Notes: generated by a model from the letters alone, not told the origin. Shown: positions 26,238 through 36,031, numbered from the stretch's first letter. The stretch is 64,000 nt of DNA from Flavisphingopyxis sp963800335 (GCA_963800335.1 CAWDAN010000001.1:1-64000); one strand, 5' to 3'. Made by a program: numbers and translations.

Positions 26238-26321
26238 CGTCATTGCGAGCGTAGCGAAGCAATCCAGGACGGATCGCGTTACGCACTGGCTTGCCGCGTC
26301 GCTTCGCTCCTCGCAATGACG
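26238..26321. repeat. Intergenic palindromic repeat (GTCATTGCGAGCGTAGCGAAG family)
   Basis: An 84-base element whose ends are near-perfect inverted copies: CGTCATTGCGAG with GTAGCGAAGC on the left and the complements GCTTCGCT and CTCGCAATGACG on the right. It sits between two co-directional genes. It is the same family as 24411-24550. Confidence 0.7.
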
Positions 26322-26337
26322 ATGTTGTCGTCATCGC

Positions 26338-27773
26338 CTACGCCTGGTGCACCGTCTTACTGACCATGAACGCCTTCAGCCCCTCGGCGCCGTCCTCGAG
26401 GCCGTGGCCCGAATCCTTGATGCCGCCGAACGGCGCGTCGATCGCCGAGACGCTGCCGTGGTTGACCGCGACCATGCCCGCCTCGATCAGGTCGGCGACG
26501 CGGTTCGCCTGGCGACCGTTTTCGGTGAAGACGTAGCTCGCCAGGCCGAAGGGCAGGCGGTTGGCCTGTTCGATCGCCTGATCGGGCGTGTCGAACGGGC
26601 AGAACAGGGCGACCGGGCCGAACGGTTCGTCGTTCATGATGTCGGCCTCGATCGGCACGTCGGCGAGCACGGTCGGCTGGAAGAACATGCCCGGCCCGTC
26701 GATCGCCTCACCGCCCGAGACGACGCGCGCGCCTTTCGCTTTGGCATCGTCGACCATCTTGCCAACGGCTTCGGGGCGGCGCGGATTGGCGAGCGGGCCC
26801 ATCGTCGTCGCATCGTCGAGCCCGTTGCCGACCTTCATCGTCGCGACGCGCTCACCGAACGCCTTCACGAAGGCGTCATAGACGCCCGACTGGACGTAGA
26901 AGCGCGTCGGCGAGACGCAGACCTGGCCCGAATTGCGGAACGCATTGGGCGCGATGAGGTCGAGCGTGCGGTCGATATCGGCATCGTCGAACACGAGCAC
27001 GGGGGCGTGGCCGCCGAGTTCCATCGTCGTGCGGATGGCATGGTCGGCGGCGAGCTTCATCAGGTGCTTGCCGACCGGGACCGAGCCGGTGAACGACAGC
27101 TTGCGGATGATCGGGCTGCCGAGCAGGTGACCCGACACCTCGGCCGGATCGCCGAACACCATCTGCGCGGCGCCGGCGGGGAGGCCGGCATCGATCAGCG
27201 CCTGCAGGATCGCGAGCGCGGTGGCGGGCGTTTCCTCGGCGGGTTTGACGATGATCGCATTGCCCGCAGCCAGCGCGGGGCGAGCTTGCGCGCGACGTTG
27301 AGCGCGGGGAAATTCCACGGCGCGAATGCGGCGACGGGACCGACGGGCTCATAGGTCACGCGGGCGAGCTGGCCCGGCGGGCGGACGAGCACGCGGCCAT
27401 AAGTGCGGCGCGATTCCTCGGCCATCCATTCGAACAGGTTGGCGGCGTAGAGCGTCTCGCCGATCGCCTCTTTGAGAGGCTTGCCCTGTTCGCGCGTCGC
27501 GATGCGGCCGATGTCCTGCGCGCGTTCACGGATCAGCGCGGCGGTTTTCTTGAGGATGCCGACGCGCGTGTCGAGCGGCGTCGCGCGCCAGTCGCGGTGG
27601 CTGCGCTGAGCGGCATCGAGCGCGCGGTCGAGATCAGCCTTCGTCGCCTTGGGCAGGACGCCGAGCGTGTCGCCGGTGGCGGGATCGATGACGTCGATAC
27701 CGTCGCGCGCGCCGGCGCCGATCACCTCGCCGTCGATCACCAGGGCTAGATCGGGATAGGCGGCATCGGTCAT
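26338..27773 (-). CDS. NAD(P)-dependent aldehyde dehydrogenase, succinate-semialdehyde type (one apparent frameshift)
   Basis: An aldehyde dehydrogenase of about 479 residues resembling GabD-type succinate-semialdehyde dehydrogenases. Visible motifs are F-A-P-W-N-F-P, I-V-K-P-A-E-E-T-P, the general base in M-E-L-G-G-H-A-P and the nucleophile in N-S-G-Q-V-C-V-S-P-T. The frame breaks near 27275-27281; one missing base in a G/C run restores V-A-R-K-L-A-P-A-L-A-A-G. ATG at 27773 starts M-T-D-A-A. With the TPP enzyme it forms a probable two-gene unit separated by the repeat at 26238. Confidence 0.8.
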
Positions 27774-27935
27774 CGGGTGTTCCTTTGGCTGCGTCAGGTG
27801 ACAGCGGGCGAAGCCTCGCTGCGTGCCAGCGCACATAAGTCTCGCAGGCACGCTTTGCCACCCTTGCGAGCCGCGAACCGAGCGCTTAGAGCTTTTCGAC
27901 CGAACCTACGCCCCTACCGAAGGACTTGATCGCCG

Positions 27936-28643
27936 ATGAAGAAACGCTTCCCCGACGCTACCGCGGCCCTCGACGGATTGCTGTTCGACGGAATGACGAT
28001 CTGCGCCGGCGGCTTCGGCCTGTGCGGCATCCCCGAGCGGCTGATCGACGCGATCCGCACATCGGGGGTCAAGGATCTCACGCTGGTTTCGAACAATGCC
28101 GGGATCGACAACGAGGGGCTCGGCAAGCTGTTGCGGTCGAAGCAGGTCAGGAAGATGGTCTCGTCCTATGTCGGCGAAAACAAGGAATTCGAGCGCCAGT
28201 ATCTCGCCGGCGAGCTCGAGGTCGAATTCTGTCCGCAGGGCACGCTGGCCGAGCGCTGCCGAGCGGGCGGCGCGGGGATTCCCGGCTTCTACACCAAGAC
28301 CGGCGTCGGCACGCTCGTCGCCGAGGGCAAGGAGACCAAGGAATTCGACGGCGAGGAGTATATCCTTGAGCGCGGAATCTTCGCCGACCTTTCCATCGTC
28401 AAGGGCTACAAGGCCGACGCGGCGGGCAACCTCGTGTTCCGCAAGACCGCGCGCAATTTCAACCAGCCGATGGCAACCGCGGCCAAGGTCTGCGTCGCCG
28501 AGGTCGAGGAGATCGTCGAGGTGGGCAGCCTCGATCCCGACTGCATCCATTTGCCGAGCATCTATGTCAAACGCATGATCGTCGGCGCGCCGTACGACAA
28601 GAGGATCGAGTTTCGCACCGTGCGCGAGCGCGAGACCGCCTGA
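27936..28643 (+). CDS. scoA: 3-oxoacid CoA-transferase subunit A
   Basis: The alpha subunit of a succinyl-CoA:3-ketoacid CoA-transferase, 235 residues. The glycine-rich CoA-binding stretch A-G-G-F-G-L-C-G-I-P-E and the later C-P-Q-G-T-L-A-E-R-C are characteristic. With subunit B (30440-31099) it would transfer CoA to acetoacetate or a related acid. The two subunit genes are normally adjacent; here two HAD lipoprotein genes are inserted, with the first overlapping this gene's stop by one base. atoD would be an equally valid symbol. Confidence 0.85.
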   Translation: MKKRFPDATAALDGLLFDGMTICAGGFGLCGIPERLIDAIRTSGVKDLTLVSNNAGIDNEGLGKLLRSKQVRKMVSSYVGENKEFERQYLAGELEVEFCPQGTLAERCRAGGAGIPGFYTKTGVGTLVAEGKETKEFDGEEYILERGIFADLSIVKGYKADAAGNLVFRKTARNFNQPMATAAKVCVAEVEEIVEVGSLDPDCIHLPSIYVKRMIVGAPYDKRIEFRTVRERETA

Positions 28644-29509
28644 TGAAAGTCGCGGTCCATGTGATCTTCGCAATGCTGTCGGCGACAGCGCTGAGCGGCT
28701 GTATAGCTGCCGCTGCGATCCCGCTCGGCGCGGCGGGCCTGATTGGTCGCGAACAGATCAACAAGGCCGACGACCGGCCTGACGCTTCGGTAGCGCCCCC
28801 CGAACAGCGGATCGACGCGATCCCAAAGGCGCGCGCGACGAGCCTGCCCAACGTGCGCGTCGAGGACGTCGCGCCCACCGCCGCACCAACCGCGACACCC
28901 GCCGTCATCCCGATCGCGCGCCGCTCGATCGCCGCCAAGGGCAGCTATGGCGACAGCTATGACGGGCTCACGCGGTATCTGTTCGCGAAATCGCAGGCGC
29001 GCGAGCGCGGCGCGGCGGTCCAGTCGGTTGTCCTGTTTCCCAATACGCAGGTCGAACACCCCGATTTCACCGTCTGCGCCGACATGCCGCTGGCGATGGT
29101 CGTCGATCTCGGCAACGCCGATGCGCAAGCGATCGCGCGCAGCCAGCCCGATCTCGTCGAAGCGGTGACGACTGCGCGGATGGCCGGGGTGACGGTCAAT
29201 TTCACCTCGGAACGCCCGGCTGGCGATGCTCCAGCATTGGCCAGCGCGCTCGACACCGCAGGCCTCGGCCCGGTTAGCCACGGACGCGATTTGTGGATGG
29301 CTGGCGACCGGGCAAGCACCGGCAAGGATTCGCTGCGCTGGAAGATTGCCAGCAACCAGTGCGTCATCGCGCTGGTCGGCCATCGTCCCGGCGACTTCAG
29401 CGAGATTTACGACGACCCCGCAACCGCCAGCGGATCGCCCGCGCTCGATGCGCTGCGCGGCGACGGCTGGTTCCTCTATCCCGACAGCGCAGGGGACGAG
29501 GGTCAATGA
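28643..29509 (+). CDS. HAD acid-phosphatase-like lipoprotein lacking the catalytic Asp motif
   Basis: A 288-residue exported lipoprotein (lipobox A-L-S-G-C) related to the next gene by its overall layout and shared C-terminal G-D-G-W-F-L-Y-P/G-N-G-W-F-I-L-P segment. Where the active HAD motif D-x-D-x-T should stand it reads V-V-D-L-G-N, so the second Asp and the Thr are missing. It is probably catalytically inactive or altered. A Pro/Ala-rich linker follows the signal. It starts at the last base of scoA and overlaps its paralogue by 4 nt. Confidence 0.68.
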   Translation: MKVAVHVIFAMLSATALSGCIAAAAIPLGAAGLIGREQINKADDRPDASVAPPEQRIDAIPKARATSLPNVRVEDVAPTAAPTATPAVIPIARRSIAAKGSYGDSYDGLTRYLFAKSQARERGAAVQSVVLFPNTQVEHPDFTVCADMPLAMVVDLGNADAQAIARSQPDLVEAVTTARMAGVTVNFTSERPAGDAPALASALDTAGLGPVSHGRDLWMAGDRASTGKDSLRWKIASNQCVIALVGHRPGDFSEIYDDPATASGSPALDALRGDGWFLYPDSAGDEGQ

Positions 29510-30436
29510 TGCTGCGATCGAAAGCCCTGATGACGATAGCCGCGGCGGCGCTGGCCGGCTGCGCGCTACAGCCCGTCGCGGCGCCGCCGGTTGCGGTCCC
29601 CGCCATCCCGGCAGTCGCCCCGGCGAGCAACGCCGCGCCCGACCCGATGCGCTGGCTCTACGGTTCGGGCGAAGGCGCGGCGGCTTCGATCCAGGCGTTC
29701 CGCGCGCTGGCCGATTACGTCGAGCATGGCACCGCACGAGCGACGGGCAAGACCCCGCCGCTGTCGGCGCGCATGTCGGTGCCGATGGGAATTGGGTGGC
29801 GACGGCGAGCAATCGGTCGGCTGCGGTTCGCGGCCCGAAGCGGTGGTATTCGACGTCGACGAAACGCTGTTGCTCAACCTCGGCTATGAATATTGGCAGG
29901 CGGCGACGCACAGCGGCTATTCGAGCAGCGTGTGGGACGAGTGGGAGCGGACCGGCTTCGCCCATGTCGCGCCTGCGCCCGGCGCTGTTACCGCATTGAA
30001 GCGCATCCGCGCGGCGGGGGTGACCGTCGTGTTCAACACCAACCGCAATGCCGCGAACGACGCGGGCACGATTGCCGCGCTGAAGACCGCGGGGCTTGGC
30101 GATGCTGTGCATGGCGAGACGCTGTTCCTCAAGGGCGACGATGCCATGGGATCGGCCAAGGACGGCCGCCGCGCGACGATCGCTGCGAAATATTGCGTCA
30201 TCGCGCTCGCGGGCGACAATCTCGGCGATTTTTCCGACCGCCTCAACGCGCGCGACCTGACGACGGCTCAGCGACGCGAGCTAGCCGCACGCGGGCCGCT
30301 CGCCGCGCTCTGGGGCAATGGCTGGTTTATCCTGCCCAACCCGGTTTACGGCGCGTCGATCGCCGGCGATGTCGAAGATGTTTTTCCCCAATCTGCGCGC
30401 TGGATGCCGCGCGAAACCCGTGATGAAGGCCAGTAA
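29506..30436 (+). CDS. HAD-family acid phosphatase lipoprotein, e(P4)-like (one apparent frameshift)
   Basis: A 5'-nucleotidase/acid phosphatase lipoprotein of the e(P4)/class B type, about 309 residues. After a lipobox L-A-G-C comes a Pro/Ala-rich linker and the HAD nucleophile motif V-F-D-V-D-E-T-L-L-L-N, then V-V-F-N-T-N-R-N and A-L-A-G-D-N-L-G-D-F. The frame changes near 29794-29798; one extra G in a run explains it and the total length is 3n+1. It would release phosphate from nucleotides at the envelope. It is co-directional with scoA and scoB and lies 3 bases before scoB. Confidence 0.75.
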
Positions 30437-30439
30437 CCG

Positions 30440-31099
30440 ATGAGCGATAGCGAGACCAAGATCGGCTGGAGCCGCGACGAGATGGCGGCACGCGCCGCAC
30501 GCGAGCTGAAAGACGGATATTACGTCAACCTGGGGATCGGCATCCCGACGCTGGTGGCCAACCATATTCCCGACGGCATCGAGGTCACGCTGCAGTCGGA
30601 AAACGGCATGCTCGGCATCGGCCCATTCCCCTACGACGAGGATGTCGATCCCGACCTGATCAATGCCGGCAAGCAGACGATCAGCGAGCTGCCGTCGAGC
30701 GTCTATTTCAGTTCGTCGGACAGCTTCGCGATGATTCGCGGCGGGCATATCGACCTGACGGTGCTTGGCGCGATGGAAGTCAGCGAAGACGGCGACATCG
30801 CCAACTGGATGATCCCGGGCAAAATGGTCAAGGGCATGGGCGGCGCGATGGACCTCGTCGCCGGGGTCAAGCAGATCATCGTCGTCATGGAACACACGTC
30901 GAAAAACGGCGACCCCAAGTTCATCCCGGCGTGCACCCTGCCGCTGACCGGCAAGAACGTCGTCGACATGATCATCACCGACCTCGCGGTGTTTCGCCGC
31001 GACGATCACGCCTCGCCATTCCGCCTGATCGAATGCGCGCCCGGCGTCAGCGCGGCCGACGTCGCGGCCAAGACCACCGCGCATTACATTACCGACTGA
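30440..31099 (+). CDS. scoB: 3-oxoacid CoA-transferase subunit B
   Basis: The beta subunit, 219 residues, with the catalytic Glu in L-Q-S-E-N-G-M-L-G-I-G-P and the G-A-M-E-V-S-E-D-G-D-I-A-N-W segment diagnostic of this subunit. It completes the CoA-transferase begun at 27936. Substrate (acetoacetate, beta-ketoadipate or similar) cannot be assigned from the sequence alone. Confidence 0.87.
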   Translation: MSDSETKIGWSRDEMAARAARELKDGYYVNLGIGIPTLVANHIPDGIEVTLQSENGMLGIGPFPYDEDVDPDLINAGKQTISELPSSVYFSSSDSFAMIRGGHIDLTVLGAMEVSEDGDIANWMIPGKMVKGMGGAMDLVAGVKQIIVVMEHTSKNGDPKFIPACTLPLTGKNVVDMIITDLAVFRRDDHASPFRLIECAPGVSAADVAAKTTAHYITD

Positions 31100-31133
31100 G
31101 CGCATGACCGACCGCAAAGGACCCCGCTGACCG

Positions 31134-32411
31134 ATGGCGGTTGGCGAGATCAGGCTGCGCGGCAAGGCGCTGGCGATTGCCGCGATCATCCTGTTCGCGC
31201 TGGTCGCGTGGTGGGGCAGCAGCTGGCGCGATACGCGCGCGCCCGCCGAACAGGCGCGGCTGACCGCACCGCTCGACAATCCCGAAAAGCTCCGCGATCT
31301 CAACATCGATTACGGCGCGCTCGATGACCGGGTCGAGGCGCTGATGCAGCGCAAGGACATGACGGGCCTGTCGGTCGCAGTCGTCGAACAGGGCCGGCTG
31401 ACCTTTGCCAAGGGCTATGGTACGACGATTGCGGGCGGCGGCGAGCCGGTCAGCCCGGCAACGGTGTTCCGCTGGGCCTCGCTGTCGAAGGGCGTTGCGA
31501 GCACACTTGTCGCCAAGATGGTCGCCAAGGGCCAACTCGATTTCGTCCATTCACCCGCCTTTTACCGATCGAACCTGCGGCTGCCCGAGCACGCCGAGGA
31601 GCGAGTCACGCTGCTCGATATCCTGTCGCACCGGCTCGGCCTGCCGAAAAACGCCTATGACGGGCGGCTCGAGGGCGGCAAGTCACCGCGCGAAATCCGT
31701 CGTTCGCTCGCCGACGTTTCGCCGGTCTGCCCGCCGGGCACGTGTCACAGCTACCAGAACGTCGCCTTCGACAGCGTGTCGGAGATCGTCGAGCGGGCGA
31801 GCGGGCGCCGCTATGCCGCGATGGTTCGCGATATGCTGTTCCGCCCACTCGGCATGACATCGGCGAGCATCGGCAGTCGCGGAATCAAGGCTTCGGAGCA
31901 TTGGGCGCACCCCAGCCATAACGAGCGCGAACTGGAGTTAGCCGAGGCGTATTATCGCGTCCCCGCCGCCGCTGGCGTCAATTCGGACATCATCGACATG
32001 GCGCGCTGGATGACCGCGCAGATGGGCGAGACGCCGCGCGTCCTGTCGCCCGCCTTGCTCGATGTTCTGCACAAGCCGCGCGTTGCGACGGCGCGTCCCT
32101 ATGGTGGATCGACCTTTGGCCGCGTGCTGGACCATCCCGCTTATGGTCTTGCCTGGCGCAGCTTCGATTTCCGCGGACACCATCTCGTCGGCCACAGCGG
32201 CGCAGTGGCAGGCTATCGCTCGACGCTGATCTTCGATCCCAAGGCCAAGGTCGGCATCGCGATGCTGTGGAACAGCGACAGTTCAGTGCCGTTCCGCCTG
32301 CCCGGCGAAGTGCTCGACGACTATTATGGCGAGCCGTTCACCGATTTCCTCGATCTGGACGATGGACCGACCAAGGCGCGCGACCGCCCGGCGGCGAAAT
32401 CCGAACTTTAA
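31134..32411 (+). CDS. Membrane-anchored serine hydrolase, beta-lactamase family
   Basis: A 425-residue S12-type serine hydrolase with an N-terminal uncleaved hydrophobic anchor (residues about 10-28). Motifs are W-A-S-L-S-K (nucleophile Ser and Lys), S-Y-Q-N (the Y-x-N element) and G-H-S-G-A. It differs from the secreted hydrolase at 3122 in lacking the C-terminal extra domain. Probable periplasmic esterase or D-amino peptidase. It follows scoB by 34 bases and may be co-transcribed. Confidence 0.8.
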   Translation: MAVGEIRLRGKALAIAAIILFALVAWWGSSWRDTRAPAEQARLTAPLDNPEKLRDLNIDYGALDDRVEALMQRKDMTGLSVAVVEQGRLTFAKGYGTTIAGGGEPVSPATVFRWASLSKGVASTLVAKMVAKGQLDFVHSPAFYRSNLRLPEHAEERVTLLDILSHRLGLPKNAYDGRLEGGKSPREIRRSLADVSPVCPPGTCHSYQNVAFDSVSEIVERASGRRYAAMVRDMLFRPLGMTSASIGSRGIKASEHWAHPSHNERELELAEAYYRVPAAAGVNSDIIDMARWMTAQMGETPRVLSPALLDVLHKPRVATARPYGGSTFGRVLDHPAYGLAWRSFDFRGHHLVGHSGAVAGYRSTLIFDPKAKVGIAMLWNSDSSVPFRLPGEVLDDYYGEPFTDFLDLDDGPTKARDRPAAKSEL

Positions 32412-32432
32412 CCGCGCGATGCGTCCGCCGCG

Positions 32433-33206
32433 TCAGCCGTGACCGTGACCGGGCGCGCGGCGACCCGCTTCGAGATCGGACAGGCTGTCGCGCTTGCGGC
32501 CGTATTCGGTCCCCCACTCGTCGGTCATCTCGCCGCGGACCGACCACAAGTCGGGAAAGAAGCGATGTCGCGCACCGGCGTTGAGCAGGTCGACCGAGCG
32601 CCCCTTGATCGACACCGAACCGAGGCCGATCGAGCGGTTGACGAGCAGGATGTGCGACGAGCGGAATTTCTGGAACTGTTCGTCGAATTCGAGCAGCGCC
32701 TCGGCGAGGACATAGGCCTCGTCATGGCTGTAACCGGTATCGTAAATGTCGCGGACGCTGCGCCCGGCGCCATCGAGATAGCGTTTCTTGTAAGTCACCC
32801 AGAGATGTGGCGGCATTTCGAGCAAAACCCGAAAGCCGGGCGATTCCTGACCGCTGCCATTGCCGAGATTGAGCCGGATCTGCTGATAGGCCTTGGGCGA
32901 CATCGTTTCGATCAGGTCGAGCTGCGACGTCATCAGGCGCTGGATGACATGGACGCGGCGCAACAACGTCAGCGCAAGCAGCGCATCGCCCGCCGCCATT
33001 GCCTCGTCGGCGTCGAGCAAGCTCGCCGCCATCAGCTTCATCCACAATTCCTCGACCTGGTGGACGATCATGAATTGCAGCTCGTCGCCGTTGACGAGGT
33101 CGTCGAACGGTTTCTGGCAGGCGAGCAGGCGGTCGCAATTGAGGTAAATTCCGTAGTCGAGCTGTTCGGGGCAGGTCAGGCGGGCTTCGATGGCTTTGCG
33201 GTCCAT
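32433..33206 (-). CDS. kynA: Tryptophan 2,3-dioxygenase
   Basis: Heme enzyme that opens the indole ring of tryptophan to N-formylkynurenine, the first step of the kynurenine pathway. The 257-residue protein has the family signatures Q-L-D-Y-x-x-Y-L, L-Q-F-M-I-V-H-Q-V-E-E-L-W-M-K and S-P-G-F-R-V-L-L-E-M-P. ATG at 33206 gives the usual N-terminus; a longer version to 33254 adds unsupported residues. The rest of the kynurenine pathway is not in this window. Confidence 0.88.
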   Translation of the reverse strand: MDRKAIEARLTCPEQLDYGIYLNCDRLLACQKPFDDLVNGDELQFMIVHQVEELWMKLMAASLLDADEAMAAGDALLALTLLRRVHVIQRLMTSQLDLIETMSPKAYQQIRLNLGNGSGQESPGFRVLLEMPPHLWVTYKKRYLDGAGRSVRDIYDTGYSHDEAYVLAEALLEFDEQFQKFRSSHILLVNRSIGLGSVSIKGRSVDLLNAGARHRFFPDLWSVRGEMTDEWGTEYGRKRDSLSDLEAGRRAPGHGHG

Positions 33207-33529
33207 AAGGGGGCTTTCGATAGGGATGCGAGTGGACAGGCGGTACGCGGACAATCGCCCGCGCCGATGTCAGCCGCGCGGATGCACCCCTGCGGGCGGC
33301 CGCGTCGGCGATCCGCTCTGCCCCAGCCAGCGCGTAGCGAGCCTTACATGATGGCGATTGCCGTTCGTCATTGCGCGGCAGGATTGCCGCCTGGCCGCGC
33401 GCAAAGCAAGGCGTAACGCACGCGGGCCGAACTGGTAATCGCGCGGGCGAAGGGTTAAGGCCCAATTCAGCGCGCGGCAGCGATTGCCGGTATCGCGCCG
33501 ACACAAATCAGGTTCGCGAACACACGACC
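33207..33529. other. Intergenic region between kynA and the next gene
   Basis: These 323 bases separate two divergent genes. I see no conserved frame, no tRNA and no convincing hairpin. Promoters for both genes should lie here but no good -35/-10 pair was picked out by eye. Confidence 0.5.
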
Positions 33530-34813
33530 ATGTCCAGACCCATTACCACCCTTTGTCTTCGCTGCGCAGCCGGCGCGCTGATGCTCGCCGCGACCGCTGC
33601 GTTACCCGCGGCGGCGCAGCAGACCGACACCGCCAGTCCGCCCGCGAGCGGGGGTTTCAGCCTCGAGAATATCGGCAAGCCGAAGCAGGAGCCGGCGGCA
33701 CCGCGCGTCGAGGGACCGATCAACCCCGATGCGCCGATCGCGACGCGCCCCAGCGCGCCCCGCACGTCCAGCCCGACTCCAACGCCGAGCCAGACCGCGC
33801 AGCCGCAACGCAGCGCACCGGCGATCACGCTGCCGCAGCCCACCGCGACGCGTCCGCCTGCGCAAAGCGGCGCCGCACAGCGCCAGCCGATGCAGCCGTC
33901 CGCCGGCCGTGCTTTTCCCAGTGCCGGAGCTTCGGTCTCACAGCCACCCGCACCGTCAGCTTCGCCCGCAGGCGCAAACACGGCGCCTGCCGCATCGACG
34001 GCGATTCCCAAACTTCCCGATCCTCTCGCAAATGCGCCGATCGTGCACAGCGATGATGGCTCGGGCAGCGTCCCCTGGGCATGGCTACTTGCCGCGCTCG
34101 CGCTACTTGGCGGGCTCGCTTATTTTCTGCGCAGTCGCACGAGCCGCTGGCAACCGGCGGTCGGCGTGCCGCTGAACGAGGCAAAGCCCAACGCCGACGG
34201 GGACACCGCGCGACGCGATGCGCGTCCCGAAAAGTCAGTGTCGGCACCGATCCCGCCAGCCGCTGCGCCCCCGCCGGCCCCTGCCGTCGCCGCGGTGCCG
34301 GTTGCCCAGAACGGCGAGGGCATCGAGGTGACCTTCCTGCCCGATTATGCCGCCGCGACCTTTACCCGCGTCGCAATGCGGTATGCGTTGACCGTCCGCA
34401 ACACCGCGGCGGAATCCGTTACTGGCCTGTCCCTGCGCGCCGCGATGATCCCCGCGAGCGCGGGGCAGGACGCCGAAGTGGCAGCCTTCATTTCCGATGA
34501 CAGTGGCGAGGTGGTGCACCGCATCGAATCGCTGGGTCCCGGCGAGACGGTCGAGATCGAAGGCGAGATGGCGCTGCCGCTCAACGAAGCGCGCGCGGTT
34601 CGCTATGGCCAGCGGCTGTTGTTCGTTCCAGTCGCCGCATTTGCCTTTCGCTTTACCCGGGACAAGCGCGCCTGCCTCGTCCCGCTTGCCTATATGGTCG
34701 GGGTCGATAGCGGCGGCGCGCAGGGCAAGATGGGGCCGTTGCGGCTCGATCTCGGGCCCAAGACATATAGCCAGGTCGGCCAGCGCCCGCTTGCCTTGGC
34801 ATCGGCGGCCTGA
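33530..34813 (+). CDS. Exported Pro/Ala-rich single-pass membrane protein of unknown function
   Basis: A 427-residue protein I do not recognise. A signal peptide (about 1-30, ending A-A-A-Q-Q) precedes some 150 residues rich in Pro, Ala, Ser and Gln, then one membrane helix W-A-W-L-L-A-A-L-A-L-L-G-G-L-A-Y-F-L near 190. A folded domain of about 150 residues ends the protein and has no known catalytic motif. Architecture suggests a periplasmic stalk with a cytoplasmic sensor or scaffold domain. It heads a run of three envelope-protein genes on the plus strand. Confidence 0.65.
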   Translation: MSRPITTLCLRCAAGALMLAATAALPAAAQQTDTASPPASGGFSLENIGKPKQEPAAPRVEGPINPDAPIATRPSAPRTSSPTPTPSQTAQPQRSAPAITLPQPTATRPPAQSGAAQRQPMQPSAGRAFPSAGASVSQPPAPSASPAGANTAPAASTAIPKLPDPLANAPIVHSDDGSGSVPWAWLLAALALLGGLAYFLRSRTSRWQPAVGVPLNEAKPNADGDTARRDARPEKSVSAPIPPAAAPPPAPAVAAVPVAQNGEGIEVTFLPDYAAATFTRVAMRYALTVRNTAAESVTGLSLRAAMIPASAGQDAEVAAFISDDSGEVVHRIESLGPGETVEIEGEMALPLNEARAVRYGQRLLFVPVAAFAFRFTRDKRACLVPLAYMVGVDSGGAQGKMGPLRLDLGPKTYSQVGQRPLALASAA

Positions 34814-34864
34814 CACACAGGAGCCAAGCATTGCAGGCGCGGCTTCGCGCGACAGGAGAGCATC

Positions 34865-35410
34865 ATGAAATCGTCGTTGATCTTGGCCGTGGCCGTGCTG
34901 ACGCTGGGGGCGTGCGCCCAGCGCGAAGATCCCGGCGACGTCGCCGCCGCACAGGGTGACCGCGAAGCGACGCTGATCGCCAACGAAGCGAGCGCGGCGC
35001 GCGCTACCGCCAGGATGGAAGCCGACAACGCCGCCACCGAGCAGGCCGCATGGTCGGCCAAGGGTGACGAGAGCGAAGAGACGATCGCCTTTGGCCCACC
35101 CGAGGGCGACGCCTTGTTGACCGCACAATGCGATGCGACCAAGCGCGAGATCGTCTTTAATCGCGCGGTCCAGGTCGGATCGGGCCAGATCGACATGAAG
35201 GTCGGAACCGGCGCACAGATCAAGGTTTTCCAGGCCGATACGATAAGCGATCCGATCCCGCAGGTGAGCGGGCGCCTTCCCGCAACCGATCCGGTGGTCC
35301 AGGCGATCGCCACGAGCAGCGAGCCGATGTCGATCCAGGTCGGCGACGGCGCGATGCTGCTGGTGCCCGCCGGCGGCCTGTTCAAGCAACTGGTCGAAGA
35401 ATGCATCTGA
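34865..35410 (+). CDS. Putative lipoprotein of unknown function
   Basis: A 181-residue exported protein with a lipoprotein-type signal (T-L-G-A-C at about 14-18). The mature part begins with a helical, Ala/Glu-rich stretch and continues with a segment containing one further Cys pair (C-D-A-T and E-E-C near the end). No family recognised. GGAGAG lies just before the ATG. It overlaps the following gene by 10 bases, and that protein shares a similar closing E-x-C element, so the two may be distant paralogues. Confidence 0.62.
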   Translation: MKSSLILAVAVLTLGACAQREDPGDVAAAQGDREATLIANEASAARATARMEADNAATEQAAWSAKGDESEETIAFGPPEGDALLTAQCDATKREIVFNRAVQVGSGQIDMKVGTGAQIKVFQADTISDPIPQVSGRLPATDPVVQAIATSSEPMSIQVGDGAMLLVPAGGLFKQLVEECI

Positions 35411-35988
35411 TGGCGCAGGCTGCAACCCGTTCCAATCGAGCGCCGCGTGCCGGATCGATCCTCTCGGCAGCGGCATTCGCCGCGCTTCTTTCGGCATGCG
35501 CGGGGACACCGCCGCCAGCGCCAGCACCCGCGGTTCGACCCGCCGCGCCCGCGCCGGTGACCGTCGCGCCGGTAGCGACTCCCTATCAGGGCGACTGGGT
35601 CGACTGGCCGCTGACGCAGGGCGACTGGCATTATGCAAGCGCACCACGCGGTTCGATCGCACGGTTCGGAACGACCAATTCGACCGAGTTCTCGATCCGC
35701 TGCGACCGCACGGCACGACGGATCGAACTCGCCCGTCCGGGCTGGCTCGAAGCAGGCAACAGCGCGACAATGACGGTACGCGCGTCGGCCGGCGCGGCGA
35801 GCTATCCGGTCGCCAACAGCGCAAGCGAGCAGGGCTATGTCGCAGCGACTCTGGCGACCAACGATCCCGAGCTCGACCGCATGGTGTTCAGCCGCGGCCG
35901 CTTCATCGTCGATGTCAATGGCGCGCCTGCACCGCTCGTCCTGCCTGCCTGGCCCGAAGTTGCGCGCGTCATCGAGGATTGCCGCTAG
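35401..35988 (+). CDS. Putative lipoprotein of unknown function
   Basis: A 195-residue exported protein with lipobox L-L-S-A-C, a Pro/Ala linker and a C-terminal domain with S-I-R-C-D-R and a closing E-D-C-R. An alternative ATG at 35410 (M-A-Q-A-A-T) forms a TGATG coupling with the upstream stop and may be the real start. The paired cysteines suggest a disulfide. Function unknown; the sequential overlap with the previous gene implies shared expression. Confidence 0.62.
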   Translation: MHLMAQAATRSNRAPRAGSILSAAAFAALLSACAGTPPPAPAPAVRPAAPAPVTVAPVATPYQGDWVDWPLTQGDWHYASAPRGSIARFGTTNSTEFSIRCDRTARRIELARPGWLEAGNSATMTVRASAGAASYPVANSASEQGYVAATLATNDPELDRMVFSRGRFIVDVNGAPAPLVLPAWPEVARVIEDCR

Positions 35989-36031
35989 GACCAGGTCCAG
36001 CCTTTGCCCCGGCCCCGATAAAAGGCATGAC

